A stretch of 64,000 bases of DNA from Actinomortierella ambigua (Eukaryota; Mortierellomycota; Mortierellomycetes; Mortierellales; Mortierellaceae), in assembly GCA_016098155.1 (NCBI GenBank), contig JAAAJB010000115.1, forward strand, positions 1-64,000, given 5' to 3'. This document shows, one piece after another, positions 11,204 to 24,200 of the stretch. The notes under the pieces were generated by a model, which worked only from the letters and a program-made list of their open reading frames with translations, had not been told where the DNA came from and searched no databases. Every line of letters begins with the position of its first letter. The first letter of the stretch is position 1. Position numbers and translations under genes: made by a program.

Positions 11204-11600
11204 CTTCTCAGCCTTCCAAGAATACCACATTATTAAAAACCTGTTACAAAAATGGGTCGCGTTGAAGGGTGTTAGGACACGATGTCCACTTGTAGCCGCA
11301 TGTCCACTGCAGCTCCTGGATTTTCAAAGATAGCCGTAGCTGAGAAAATAGGCGCATTCGCCCAATCCTCGCCTCTCAAGCGAACACCATGAAGGCTTTC
11401 CCCGCTAGTATGTTATGCTGCTAAGTTTGGTGTAGTTTTCAGAGGGGACGTGTCAACTATGCTGAGCGATAGGTGAGACAGGGCTATCGCCGAATCCCTG
11501 ACCGACTAAACTACGTCACCGAGAGCTCTTAGGAGCATGCGTAAGCAATCATAAGACCATGTCCACAAAACCAATATCCTGTTCATCCATCACCTTTTAA
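11204..11600. other. TAP42 3' region and upstream region of the VOC gene
   Basis: About 400 bp between tandem plus-strand genes. No ORF or RNA gene is recognised; it should hold the TAP42 terminator and the promoter of the next gene. Confidence 0.5.
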
Positions 11601-11999
11601 ATGCCTCAAGCTATAGCCCTCTTTGCGCTGGTCGTCCGTGACTACGACGAGGCAATTCAGTTCTACACCAAGAAGCTCGGTTTCACCTTGGTAGAAGACA
11701 CGACTCTCACGCCCACCAAGCGCTGGGTGGTCGTGTCCCCACCTGACAGTGGCAGCGGCGGCGGCTGCAACGTGCTCCTGGCCAAGGCCGCCGATGACAG
11801 ACAGCTGGCCAGTGTTGGCAATCAGACAGGAGGACGCGTATCCTTCTTCCTTCACACAGACAATTTCCTACGCGATTATCAAGCGCTATGCGATCACGAG
11901 GTCGAAATTGTGCGCAAGCCAAGTACGGAGGCGTATGGGACCGTTGCCGTTTTTGCCGACTTGTATGGAAATCTCTGGGACCTTATCGAGCCACGATAA
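11601..11999 (+). CDS. VOC superfamily (glyoxalase/bleomycin-resistance fold) protein
   Basis: Intronless, 132 residues, the length of a single-domain VOC protein made of two beta-alpha-beta-beta-beta modules. Family marks are the opening ALFALVVRDYDEAIQFYTKKLGFTLVEDT, the KRWVVVSPPD strand, and the ending YGTVAVFADLYGNLWDLIEPR, where a metal-binding acidic residue commonly sits in the last strand. Such proteins act as metal-dependent lyases, dioxygenases or drug-binding proteins, and the sequence alone does not fix the substrate. An imperfect Gly/Ser loop (SGSGGGC) interrupts the centre. The start was chosen because it opens directly into the first beta strand. It is preceded by a gene-poor stretch and followed by 1.7 kb without genes. 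Confidence 0.85.
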   Translation: MPQAIALFALVVRDYDEAIQFYTKKLGFTLVEDTTLTPTKRWVVVSPPDSGSGGGCNVLLAKAADDRQLASVGNQTGGRVSFFLHTDNFLRDYQALCDHEVEIVRKPSTEAYGTVAVFADLYGNLWDLIEPR

Positions 12000-13738
12000 A
12001 TAGAAGGAAGGTGGTGCAAAGTCGATGATGAATGCAAGCTGATCCTATTCTGTTTTATTGTATTCTATTTTGAAGTAGCTTATTTTATTTTATTTTAATT
12101 TTTATGTCTCATTCTTGTCCTGGTCCATTTGTAAGCCTTTTTTTTTTGTCTGTTCGACGAGGAGCCATCATTGCCCAGTGCGCAGGCTATTGTACTGTAC
12201 CCTTTTTTCACGGGCCTCAAAAAATTTTTTTGTCGAGGTTCTCGTTGCGATTGGGTCTGACCTTGGTGTGTGGAGAATATACCGAGGAACAAACGTGGAA
12301 TGCGGAATAGATTATTGTACGAGGTGGGAGATATGAATGCACGGAAGACCGGGACCTGACACAGTTTAGGCTACGTCGCCCCTTTTTCTTGCCCCTTTTG
12401 TCATCCTCACGCCGAGCTTCGTGCTCAGGGCCACCGTGGTTGATGTCATCAAATTTTAGAGAATGTACGAAACACAGTTTTGCCGTTTTTCAGGGGCATT
12501 GAAAAAAAAAGACCTCGGTAATCTGCCAATCGAGCTTGCTTATGATGTGAACATTTGTGATAAGAAAGTCCCATCCCAATAAAAGATATGTTGCCGCAAT
12601 CCTCTTTCAGCAGCTGCCATATTTCATAGCTGCCAATAGACTAAGATTGAGATGTTTGAGACAATAGTGGATCTCACATAGAAGTCTTGGTTTGAAATGA
12701 AGGTCGGGCAACTAGCCGGAACTGTTTTTGCCCATTTTCCACAGCCAGGCACTTTGGATGCTTGCGAGTATTAAATTGATTTAGTTTGAGTCGTAGTGTA
12801 GAATTGGGCCAAATTTTAGGATGCTGCAGGTGCCATTGTTGTTTTGATAGAAGCAGATTCCGTGTAAGATCTACATTCAGTATGGTTTGCGACACAAGCT
12901 TTGTGAACCTTGTCAAAGATGTGTAAAGACTGAGAGTTTGCTGAAGGACTATGCATCCGTATCTGTTGGAGCCCCCCCCCACTCCTATGCTCACTGCGGT
13001 TCCGCCATCGTGTTCCCTCTGACTCCTCTGTTAGTTTGCTTTGTATTTTTTGTTTTGTTTTGATTTTTTTCTTGCCCACATGTACCATGAGGGCGTGTAT
13101 GCACACAGCAGGGTCTAAGATGGCCCTGCATAAGATTCTGATAACATCCCCCCACATATCCACCCACAAAACAACAAGAGAAAAATGTAACAAACATCAA
13201 CTCCGTGACCCAAACTCTTGTACAGACAATGCGGAGAAAACTCTCCGTCCATGCAAGCATGCTCTATCAAACGCTTATCTCTTCTCCAATGTTGTTCAAG
13301 ATGCTATCTATGTCCAATAAGGGGATTACCTCGGACTAGCTTAGCTGACCTGAAGTGCAAGGCGCAACTCCCGACATTCATCCCGTGGTATTACCAACGT
13401 ACCTTGTGTGTGTGTGTGTGTTTGTATTGTCTTTTTTTTTTACTCCATCATGATCTTTCATAATGAATCCAAAATGGGGGTGAAAAACTAGCTCAGAAGG
13501 CTGAAGGTACTCTTTTGTTGATAATCGATAGAAATCACGAATGGTGACATCAAGTACAAAGTATGTAATGGTACATGACAAATGCATCGAGCACACCGGA
13601 CGTCCTTTCTCTAGTGTCCCCCCCCCTCACCTCTACCTCGGAATACGTAAAGAAACCCATCCATATTACTCAGAGCATTGTGAATGAATGTAGCAATGTA
13701 TATTTAATGTTATTCACTATTATGTTATCTCTATCATC
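12000..13738. other. Gene-free, AT-richer stretch
   Basis: 1.7 kb between the VOC gene and the convergent 3' end of the first ferric reductase. Only short ORFs without recognisable domains are present. It holds T-rich 3' UTR-like sequence (12050-12105), a (GT) run near 13407-13420 and several poly-T runs. No tRNA or snRNA was recognised. Confidence 0.6.
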
Positions 13739-14562
13739 TTATGGAGCCCAAGTCTCGCGGTGGAAATCAACCTTCCACTTGGCCTGGCGAACATGCTTTT
13801 CGACCATGTCAACAAAGCCATCGGGTCCACCACCAAAGACGCTGACCAAGCCCTGTGGTTCGCTACCGGCCTTCTTCTGGCCTACGCCAGCGGCGACAAA
13901 GTCCTCGATGCATTTCTTGACATTCATGCGGCCATGGCTGTACACGACATCGCCCTCATCCCAGTTACCGTCCTCGATCGCCAGTCGTTCATCCTCCTTC
14001 TCGACATCGGGGAATGGCACACCGCCCTTTTCGACACAGCGACGGCTGCCCTTGCGCATCAATGAACGGCGTGCCAAAAACACGGCCGTGTAGCCGGCGA
14101 TGGTCATTGCAACCGTGTGCAGCAATCCAGGCAAGAACGTGTAAGTCCATAGGCATTGTACTCTGATCGCGTTGGCCTTGCTCTTGTTGGTCAAACACCA
14201 TTCCGAGGGGCCCTCCCAAGGGATCGCACGCGCACCAATCCAGACCGCCAATGGCACCAGCACCAAAAACACCGATGTGGCTAGGTCCAGCTTGGCCAGG
14301 TGCTTGGACACCTTGGTCGATTGAGAGTCTTGGAACGTTGGCAACCGTCGATCATCGTAGGTCACCTCACGCTTAGGAGGCGAGTCTGGCCGGTTGCCAC
14401 CTTGCCTCTCCTCGGCAAGAGCGATCTGTTCATGGACAGAAGAAGAATGAGACGAAGAGGACGCGACGCTGGTGAGCTGCTCGCCTTCTTCAGGCTGTTC
14501 GGCAATGGCTTCCAGGTCCACAATGGTGTTGGCGGTGCGCACGGAGCCAGAGCAGCTATTAG

Positions 14563-14601
<39 letters not shown>

Positions 14602-15650
14602 CGGTATCGTCGATCTGTTCGAGGCCAGACAGAGACTTTTCGTTGGGGTAGTGAGGACCATCGGGGTTCTTGGCGTCTCCAGTGTGGACGCCAACGATCG
14701 TGCGGCCGGAGAGAGCGCGCTTGAGCATCGAACCTGTTCGCTTGATGGACAGGAAGCGCTGCTTCTTCTTGGCCTTGGCGTTCTTGTTGGGGACCATGAC
14801 ATCGTTCTTGACAACATGAGCATGGGGGCCCATGAGAGTCGAGGGCTTGTCCGGGCGCGAGACATAAATTTCGACGTGCAACCAGCTCGTGAAGCGCGGG
14901 TCGCGGGTGATCTGGTGCAGGAACGAACCATAGGCGTGCAGCTCACTGCGGGTACGGAAGGTGCAGATCATGTGCAGTTGCATACGCAGTGGTTCATCGG
15001 ATGCGGCGATCTGGGCTGCGATGGCCTTGATGAGCGACATGAAGGTCGTGATTGCAGCACCGGCGACAAAAAGGATCAGCACCTCGGACTTGAGATAGTC
15101 GTGACGACGATCACCAAAGACGCCATCGACCTTGGCGTAGACACGGATGCGCTTGTCCTCGTTGCCGCAGAGCTTGGCCAGCTTGGAGGTCCAGCTGAAT
15201 CGCGACTCGTTGAAGGTACGGATGAAGAGCGTCATAGAGTGGGGGTCTTCGGCCCAGTAGGACGCAATCGTGAAGGGATGGTACAATGTGCCAATCTGTG
15301 GCACCTGCACAGTGATGTAATCACCAGGGTAGTAGGGCTTGATGGGCTCGTTCGAGGTGAACGTCACGCGAATGATGTCGGCATCGGCGTTGAAGGTGCA
15401 AGTAGCTTCGGGATGGAGGGTGCGGGCCTGGATCATCTTTGGCACGAAGCGGTCCACCAAGAAGAGGATGAATGACGGAAGTACGTAGTACCACAGCATG
15501 GGACTGGGGTAATGCAGGACCATTCCAATGAAGAAGATAGCCGTAAACACTCGATGCGTGCCGATAAACAAAATGTAAAATCGACGACGAACCCATGGGA
15601 TTGCGCCAATACCCAGGAGGGCGCATCCAATCTGAGGTTAAGATATTGAG

Positions 15651-15687
<37 letters not shown>

Positions 15688-16978
15688 CAAAAGAGGATTC
15701 GAGAAGCGAGGAGAGGAATGCATCGATAAGACCCGTGGACCCGATAAACACAAGGTTACATCGATGGGAGAGGACGTTCATCGATTAGGCAAACAAAGAA
15801 GGAAAAAGGGGGGGAAAAACAAAAAAGGCCCTGAATGTCAGTGACATGTCAACTTGCATACAGATGATTATAGTTTTTTCCAAACAAATACGAGAAATTA
15901 TCAGCCAATGAATAATTAACTTACATAGGCGAGCACTCCCATCAGGTTCATCATACCACGGCCATTGAAGTCGAGCGACTTGGAGAGCGTGCTGTCTTTT
16001 GCCCATGCATAATACATGAAATAGGTGACTCCATGCAACGTACTCCAGAAAACAATCGCTGCGCCGAGCCAGCGATGCAGGGGGATAATCTCGGCGTAGG
16101 TAAAACCAAGTGCGTGGAGCATTGACCGGCGAAGAACGAGAAACAACAGGCATCCTGTACAAGCAACGATGGTGTAACCACTGGCATTGCCAATCTGACC
16201 TATTCATGGCACAACAAAAAATCCCAATCCCCCATAAAGAACGTGTAGGTCACGAGGAGAGATAACGCCAAACGCGCACACACACACACAAACAAGAGGG
16301 TGGGAGGATGAGAGAGAGAGAGAGGACAAAAAAGACAAAGTGACAAAAAGGATGACGAGGTCACCACGAAAGAGGCTGGTTAGTCGTGGAGATTCATGTT
16401 TACATTACGATTGCTGTGCTTTTGTTTTGCATGCGTACATTTCGACAATCGTTCTGATTGCCGTCTTTGTTCTGTTGATGATTATGCTTTGTTTTCCTTA
16501 TCGATGACTAGTGGTAATGCATTTAAAAAAGAAACTTACGACTTAATCCTGCCTTGAGACCAGAGCGTTGAATCATCGAAGCAGTGTATTCAACCATTGG
16601 CACAGTGAACCAAACAATCTGCAGGGTGATGAGAAAGAAGGCTGCAATCCAAAAGCGGACGGGACGACCCCACAGGTGACGTTCCCACAAAGCAAGTTGC
16701 TGTTTCTTGTGAGTCGGTGCTGTGACCTTGGCGATGGCCTTCTGAAAATCTTTTTCGGCACGGAAGTAGTGACCCCACAGCGCAAGCAAATGACCGAGGG
16801 CGGTCGGGACAATGCACAAGACGAGCATGTAGAAATCTCGTGCATTGTAAAAGTAGATGGACTTGATATCCAAGATCCAAGTCAGGTAGTAGTCAGCGTA
16901 GCCATACGCGAGAGGTAGCAGGATACACAGGGCGATGGCGACACGGAATCTGTCGATCTTCTTCAGTAAAGTCGACAT
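13739..16978 (-). CDS. Ferric-chelate reductase, FRO-like architecture (paralogue 1)
   Basis: Plasma-membrane flavocytochrome expected to pass electrons from NADPH via FAD and two hemes to extracellular Fe(III). Exons 16978-16540, 16199-15925 and 15631-13739 give 868 residues. N-terminal helices are followed by the heme core with His pairs in PLHRWLG/STLHGV and THRVF/VLHYP, then the FAD motif GTLYHPFTIAS and a nucleotide-binding segment (LFVAGAAITTFMSLI). Unlike compact NOX or yeast FRE enzymes, about 250 residues with a Ser-rich linker, a poly-Ala run and two extra membrane helices separate this from the terminal GGGPDGFVD (CGPP-like) motif. The last ten residues, VDFHRETWAP, are identical in paralogue 2. 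Intron 1 sits at the same place and phase as in paralogue 2. Upstream GATA-type sites suggest iron control. Substrate inferred from family; copper or superoxide roles remain possible. Confidence 0.9.
14566..14602. repeat. In-frame CAG/GCT microsatellite (poly-Ala)
   Basis: A run of about twelve GCT-type triplets on the minus strand encodes poly-Ala in the cytoplasmic linker of ferric reductase 1. It lies in a disordered Ser-rich segment, so length changes would probably be tolerated. Confidence 0.85.
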
Positions 16979-17426
16979 TGTGGAGGCTCAAAAGAAAGAA
17001 AAAAAAGAGGAGTAGTGGTCGTGTGTGGATGTGAGAAGGTAGTAACAGCCAAGTGAGGGTATGGTACAAAGATAGCTAGCGTTGTGGATCAAACACTGGG
17101 TAGGAAGAAAAATGAGACGAGGGTGTGAAGGAATAGAGGAAGAGGGGGGGAAATGAGTATAATACAACGAAACTCCAAAAAAGGTTGCGGCGCAACCGTC
17201 TGTAATGGAAAAGGAAAAGAAGAGAGATGAGGGAGGGCAGGAAGACAGTTTTGCTATTGCTTTTATATGCCTCGATCAAGATACTCTGGCCATAGGAAGT
17301 ATGTCAAGTGGAAGCAAAGTCCGAGAGCTGGGGGGGGGGCAAAGGGCGAGAGCGGAGAAGCGGAAATACAAGGTATCTGCTACTCTGATGCCGTGGTTCA
17401 GTGGGGGAAGGTAAAGAGGGGACGAG

Positions 17427-17435
17427 ATCTGATAG
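17427..17435 (+). promoter_or_regulatory. Partial iron-GATA site upstream of ferric reductase 1
   Basis: ATCTGATAG, eight of nine positions of ATCWGATAA, about 450 bp upstream of the reductase 1 start codon. It is the closest such site to that gene. Confidence 0.4.
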
Positions 17436-18522
17436 GCACTCCAATTGAGAGGTGAGAGACAGGGACCATGGATTATTTTAAAACTGAATACTGAATTGGG
17501 TGAAGTGGGAATACGGAGCCTGAAATGGAGAAACGCAATGAAGAGTGCTGGCCAAAGCTGGACTGAAGTGGACTGAAGTGGACCAGAAGAAAAAGAAGAA
17601 AAGAATAAATCAAAAGGGTCAGACAAAAGAAAACAAAAATGAGCAAACCCTGGGAGTTGGGAAAGAGATGCTGAAAAGTACCCTGCCAGATGAAAAGTCG
17701 ATAGAGAGAGAGAGAGAGAGATGTCGGAAGTGTCATTGGTGAGCATTCACTCCTGACTATCTCTTGTTACTGACCACAGCCTCGTAGGAACACCCCTCGA
17801 CCACCACCACCTCCGGAGCAAAGGATGAAGAACTTTTTTTTCGACCACAAAAGGAGGTGGGAGGACGCAAACACCGATGGTGGCGGGGATGTGTGGGCGT
17901 GAGAGTGAATGACTGAAAGTGAGTGAATGTGAAATGGCGAAAGAGCCGTGGAAAATAGTCGATGCAATAGCAGGATCATTCCTGTATGGATGTTACTAGA
18001 TCTTGGAGTGACAAGGCCTAGAGCTATCGGTGCCATGTTGTGCATGTCTGCATCGTAGACACGGATCAAACCGAACGCCGTTCATGGAGGGATCATGTCA
18101 TGCCCATGATTGTGACTCGGAGAACGATGTTTAAAGAAGAAAAAACAGAATAAAATGAGGCAATGAATGGGCTTACAAAACAGAGATACCCATCGTCGTG
18201 GGTATCTTGAGATACAGGGGGAAAAGGGGAAAGAGAAAAGCATGTCTTCCATCTGCTCGTCGAGGTATGTAAGGGTGACATAGGATGCAGGCGAGGAAAC
18301 TGCAACACCAGCAGGGCAGCGTGAGCGACACGCCATTCAGAGCCAGCCACCATTCATACGCCATTGACATTGGAAGCAGCATGCAATGGCTCAATATCGT
18401 CCATCGCTCTAATTTGCTTCTATTCTTTCTTGCCATACGGCTGAAGAAGGGGTTGTCGTTGTTATCGCCTATCATCTCATCTGAATTCTGGCAGTTCCAG
18501 AGACATGAGGTGAATTGAACAA

Positions 18523-18531
18523 TTATCAGAT
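18523..18531 (-). promoter_or_regulatory. Iron-GATA-type site (exact ATCWGATAA)
   Basis: TTATCAGAT on the plus strand is ATCTGATAA on the minus strand, an exact match to the site bound by fungal iron-responsive GATA repressors of the SreA/Urbs1 type. It lies about 1.5 kb upstream of ferric reductase 1. Confidence 0.5.
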
Positions 18532-20193
18532 GACCCTAGCGACCGAGACCTGTAGATGATTTTTTAAACAGGGAAACAAGGGTGAGTAGGAATGGGCGAG
18601 TGAATCAAGGGGATTGTGCATCCTCGGGGCCACGAACGAAAAGAATGAATACATGTACGAACAAAATGCCGAGCGAGAGGAGACGACGTCGAATGCAATG
18701 CATAAGGGCGTTGTGCCTTAGTCATTTTCATTTGGTGTTGTGTTTTCACGCAGGGTTCACATTCGGAGTGGACACATGTTAGGCCAAGGGGGTGTGAGCG
18801 TGGTTTTGCCTTTCTCGAAAAGAGCATGCACGCGCACCACATCGCCAAAAAAGGGTGAAGTCGAGAGGTGAGCAAGGTCCAGTCCGAGTGACAATGTCGT
18901 TCGTTCATTTAATTCCCCTATACTCTTCCTATACGCCTCCACTCGAACGCTCACACTCCTATTCATTCTCCCTTGCACACCTTGCTCACCTTGCTCACCC
19001 TCTCACCTACTTCACTTGATCAAACTTTTTTGCTGTTGCTTACAAACCTCCTGTTCTCTATCAGATCATCCCTGAAAACTGTCAATCCAAGAGCACTCTA
19101 ACGACGTCCACTCGTGTGCCAGCGGAGTCTGATTTGCCCTCCCCCCTCCCTTACTGTTTTGATATCCACGGAAAGCCCATGCCAACCAAGGCCATTTTTT
19201 GAAAAAAAAAAAAAAAAAGTCCATGGACGGTGTAGAAGGGCATACTGTGGAGGGAAGCGAACAGCCCCCTTTTGCTCACAACCACGCTGCATGGCAAACA
19301 CCTCTAATCACTTGAGTTCTAGGCCGCACCACCCTCTGCTTGTTTCTCTCCAACCAGCATTGCACTTTTGTGTGCGACAATCCCTTTCCTTTACTTCGGT
19401 CAACTTTGGACTGGATGGCTGTAACTGTTGCCTGTTGCCTGTTACCTGTTGCCTATCTTACATCTCTTTTCTTTCCTTTATCTCTCTCTCTCTCACTTCT
19501 TACTCTAAAGTGCATAGTACTGTACTACTTGTGGCAGTTGTCTGAGATGAGTACTCTGACTTTGAATAATCAGTTAGATGGAAGCCAATGGACTCCCTGT
19601 GTTGCAGTAAACAAGACGCAACAAGCAGGTGGACTAGAACCTGAATCTGCTTTCGGAAAGCGTATGGCACACGACAAAAGAGAGTTGCTGACACAAAAAA
19701 AAAAAAATTCTCAGACTCAGCCGATTTGCTCGTAGCTCCCCTTCTTTAATCAGATATACTAGTACCCGGCTCTCCACCTCCAGTGTGGCTTCGCTCTAAG
19801 CCATCGTTCACCTACCCCGACCCATAACCCCTTCTAGACGTACTGGTAACCACAAACGAGTTTGATATTGCCCAAATGTTTGTATCCAGGGAGGCTATCG
19901 AGCCCGCTTCGGCTCATATACAGAAGCATTTAGATGCCTCCATCTATCATTGTTGCAACGTAATAGTACGACTACTTCATTGCAATCAGCCCTCAAGTAC
20001 TTGTACTTTCTCGAGCACAGTTGTCGAAAGGTTCAAGACATCCGCTGCACCCGGTCGGGTCATTCGTGAACCATTTGCTCTCGCCTAAAACATACCAGGG
20101 TACATTGTACGTTTTCATCCTTTGTTTGTTATTCACGCCCCGAGCTTTTCGCTTGAGTCAACGATGAAAAGGATGGACGGGGGGGGGAGGACC

Positions 20194-20202
20194 TTATCAG
20201 AT
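20194..20202 (-). promoter_or_regulatory. Iron-GATA-type site (exact ATCWGATAA)
   Basis: Minus-strand ATCTGATAA in the spacer between the reductases, with a further partial site about 55 bp away at 20256-20264. Confidence 0.45.
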
Positions 20203-21250
20203 TCAAGACCGCCCCTGTTCCCGCCCCCTCTCCCCAAAAGAGTCAACGGAGGCTCTATCTGATCTTGGACTTCCTATATGTCCCGGCTCTCTGTCTGTCT
20301 CTCTCTCTCTCTCTCTCCTCGAACGATTTAGGAGCTCTGGTTGTGGAGGTGTACTTTGCGTTCTCCTTTATTTTCCATCCCCGCCCCCCCTTGCTCACTC
20401 CCCCGAGTCAACTTTATGTTCACAAGCACACCTCAACATGACCATATTTGAACTTCAGTTTTACAAAAATGGTGTGCCGCTTCCCTTTTTGGATGGGGAG
20501 AGGGACACCAAACGTTGGGCCGCATACACAAATGTTGTTATCGTCACCTCCCCTCCCCCCCATGTTTCTTTGATGCCTCTTGTTTGCATGCAGAGCCACG
20601 TGCCCTTTTTATGGTCGAGACCATCACTGACCCGTGCAGCCATATTTTTCGTGTCACCTGCGCCATTTTTTTTTCTCTCGTACGCGCTTGGATCGCATCT
20701 TTTTTTTTTCTCCTTCTCTCTCTTAGTCTCTCTCTTAGTCTCTCTCTCTCTCTTGGACCTTGCCCCACATCGTCACCCCTTGCTCCCCTATTGTTTGCTT
20801 CTTTCAAACTCCTCTCTTTGCGAGCCTCGGTTTTTTTCTGACTGGTCGACAATGGTGTGCAGTGCAACAAGAGCCACACACATAGACGCACAAACGTACA
20901 CACGCATACACCACGAAAAGGAGATTAGGTTTTATTGGTGAAGGATGCTATTGTACAGTACATGGTGCTCGGAGCTCTAATCCTCTCTTAGAAACCGAGG
21001 AACGACGAGAAAAAAAAACCGAGACGTCGAGGAACGATCGAAGAAAGGAGAAGGAGATGGATATTTTTTTGTGGTAAAGAAAGTAGAGATGAGGCGTTTT
21101 TGTGATGCGGGATTGATAGAAAGGTAGATGAAAAGATATGCCAATGCCAATGAAAGAGAGGGGGGAAAAAAAGAAAAAAAAATGATCGCCCAAGGACAGA
21201 GAGAAAGGAAAGGCGAGAGGGAGGGGGGGGGGCTATCTCTTCTCCTTTCA

Positions 21251-24200
21251 CTACGGTGCCCAAGTCTCACGGTGAAAGTCTACTGCCCATCGGACCTGCT
21301 TGGTCATGTCCTCGATGCGATCGACAAAACTGTCGGGTCCACTCGCCAGGACTGTAGTGCTCCGAATCGCCTTCTTGGTATTGGTACTGCTGCTTCTGTT
21401 ACTGCTATCGGTCTCGGCGTCGCTTAGGACACCACCGATTCCCCGGTCGATGAATCCGCGCATGATCGACTCGACTTCGACTCGGCCGCGCTCAAACGCC
21501 AACGCGGCGCTCTCTCGGCGCGCACGCGCCTGGCGAGCATACATCGCTTCCTCGAGCAACACATCTCCTCCACTCTTCTTCTTGTAGAGCAAGCGGGAGG
21601 ACTCTTCTTCGGAGCCACCACCAGCACCATCGCCTCCGTGGGCCGAGACCGCAGAGGTCTCCTCCCTGTCCATCGCCCTCCGCGCCAAATAGAGGGCCAT
21701 GTAGCCACCGATGGACATGACGATGAAATGGAGACAGCCTGGGATCAACGAATAGGTCATCAGGCAGTACATGGTCCGCTCCATGGTCGCATTCCTATCA
21801 AAGAGGCTGCAGCGCTTGCCCGAGTAACCCTCCCAATAGATAGCCTTCGACAGGAACCAAAACACCAAGGGGATGAAAATCAGCAGGAAAGAGAGCGCCA
21901 GGTCGTAATGGGCCAGTCGCATCGCCTCCGCTTGCGAGTTGACGTCTTCAAAGGTCGAAAGGCGCGTCTTTTTCAGCATCGATGTGTCGTCGTCGTTGTT
22001 GCCGGTGTTGTGGTTTCCCTCCTCATCCACGGCGGTCTTGGCAGAGCTGGAGCGCAACAGGACGGGGTCTGTTGGCGTCAGCCATGGGGACGAAGGGCCG
22101 GGGGTCGATGACGACGACGAGGATGCTGATGATAACGACGACGCAGATGACGTAAGGGTCGAGGACCCGGTCGAGCGTTCAATCATGGTACGATCGGACA
22201 AGACACGGTTCAAGGCGGAGGCAGAAGCAGCAACGGGCTCAAAGGATCCATAGGTCGGCTTCTTGCCAGTGTCGGTAGTAGCGATGGAAGATTGGGCGGA
22301 CAGGAGTGGCTGTGTTGGCTTCGCCGCCTCACTACCATGGCCTTCGCCGACAACCACCGTCTTGAGTGCCGGAGTGTCGCCGCGGGTCACATAGATGCGG
22401 GTCTCGAGCCACGAGGTGAATCGCGGGTCGGTCATGATCTGAGAAAGGAACGAGCCATAGGCGTACATCTCGCTTTCGGTTTTGAACGAGCAAATGAGAT
22501 ACATGCGGAAGGCGGGCGTAGGGTCTCCCTTGGCCTTGGTCGCGGCGATCTGAGCGCCAACAGACTTGATTAGGGCAGTAAACGTCGTGAGTGCCACACC
22601 GGCTTTTTTTTTTTTTTTTTTTTTTTAAAAAAAAATTGTTAGGGAAGGGGAAAGCGAAGGAAAAAAAAACAGAGGTCAGCTCGTTTGATACATCACACAT
22701 AAAGAATCAACGACATTTCAACGGTCAAGCCTGCTTGTACTGGGGAATGAGAGGTTCGAATTAAGAACATACCAACAAAGAGGACGCAGACATCCGACTC
22801 GAAATAATCATGAACGCGATCGCCAAAGACACCATCGACTCTAGCGTTCACCTGTACGGTATTTCCAGGGTTTCCACCACCAAGCTTGGCTAGGAGGGGT
22901 GTCCAGCTTAGGCGCGACTCGTTGTAGATGCGGACAAAAAGCGTGATGGCACAAGGATCGTCTGGATAGTAGGAAGCGATGGTAAATGGGTGATACAGGG
23001 TACCGATCTCTGGCACCTGCAGGAGGATATAATCACCCGGGTAGTAGGGCTTCATAGGCGTCCGTGAGCGAAGAGTGATGCGCATAATGTCAACGCCGTT
23101 GGGGTCCATGGTAACAGTCGCCGTCGGAAGGATGGTGCGTGTCTGGATGTACTTGGGTACAAAGCGGTCCAGCAGGAAGAGGATGAAGGAGGGCAGGACA
23201 TAATACCACATCATGTAGTACGGGAAGTGCGCAATCGTGCCAACGATGAAAATGACGGTCATGACACGATGCAGCGCCATGAAGACGCCGTAGAGCTTGC
23301 GGCGCACGAAGGGAAACGAGAAGACCGCAAGGATCAACAATGCAACGTAGGCGAACACGCCAAACCAGTTCATCAGTCCACGCGCCTCAAAAAAGTCGAA
23401 TCCCTCGTAGAGAATGTTTTCGTTGAAGTAGTAAATGAGATAGCCGATCGTGTGGGTGGTGCTCCAGAAGGTGATCAAGACTCCCAGCCATCGATGGAAC
23501 GGGACCAGCTCCGAATACGTCCATCCCAGGGCATGAAGCATCGAACGGCGGAGGATGAGAAACAAGATCCAGGCTGTACAGGCAAGCACAGCATAGCCAG
23601 ACGCAGATCCAAAGGCCACTATTGGAGTCAGAACGAAAAGATGAGAGCAGAAGAAAGGGGTTAAAATAGTTCACGCACACGGCGCAGAGATGTGCATGCA
23701 AATACGGCGAGTACACTAAAATTGAGAGAGAATGAGACGGGGGAAAAAAAAAAGGCTTACATCCAAAAGATGACAAAATGCCAAAGCGCCGTCGATATGC
23801 CGGGTAGTCATGGACATAAGAGACCCCAAACCAAATGATGTTGACAACAATGATAAGAGCGGCCATCACCCACTGTTTGTAGGTCCAACCCCACCATCGA
23901 CGGTGCCAAAAGTGTGTAGGGTTCTTTTGGCTCCTTTTGGCTGCCTGGTGCAGGTCCTTGTCATGCTGAGAGAGGGTAACATGTTGGATAGAGCGCTGAA
24001 AGACCTCGTCTGTACGGAAATAGTGACTCCAGATAGTAATGAGATGACCAGCGAGAAGAGGGATAAGGACAAAGGGAATCATAAGCCAGTCCCGGCGGTT
24101 GTAGACCTTGAAGATGAGGTCAGCTCGTTTGATCCAGGTCCAGTAGTCGTCGAGAGCAACAAAGTAAAAACCAGTGATAACAAGCAGGAGGACAATGGCG

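Larger units (their letters stand above)
16979..21250. promoter_or_regulatory. Long spacer between the ferric reductase paralogues
   Basis: 4.27 kb with no recognisable gene. The ORFs present are short, CT-rich or full of homopolymers. It should contain the promoter of ferric reductase 1 (right side, minus strand) and the 3' end of reductase 2. It is rich in GA/CT tracts and carries repeated ATCWGATA-type sites at 17427, 18523, 19059, 19749, 20194 and 20256, listed separately where they match the nine-base consensus. Confidence 0.6.

Noticed and set aside
14300..15475. Plus-strand ORF of 391 codons with a poly-Ser run
   Set aside because: Antisense to ferric reductase 1 exon 3; the poly-Ser is the complement-frame reading of the poly-Ala codons.
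19876..20088. GCTTCGGCTCATATACAG stretch resembling the U6 snRNA start
   Set aside because: Only a short similarity; the conserved U6 ACAGAGA and stem sequences do not follow.
20438..20941. Plus-strand ORF of 167 codons in the reductase spacer
   Set aside because: Mostly CT-repeat-derived Leu/Ser/Phe, no domain, no splice context.
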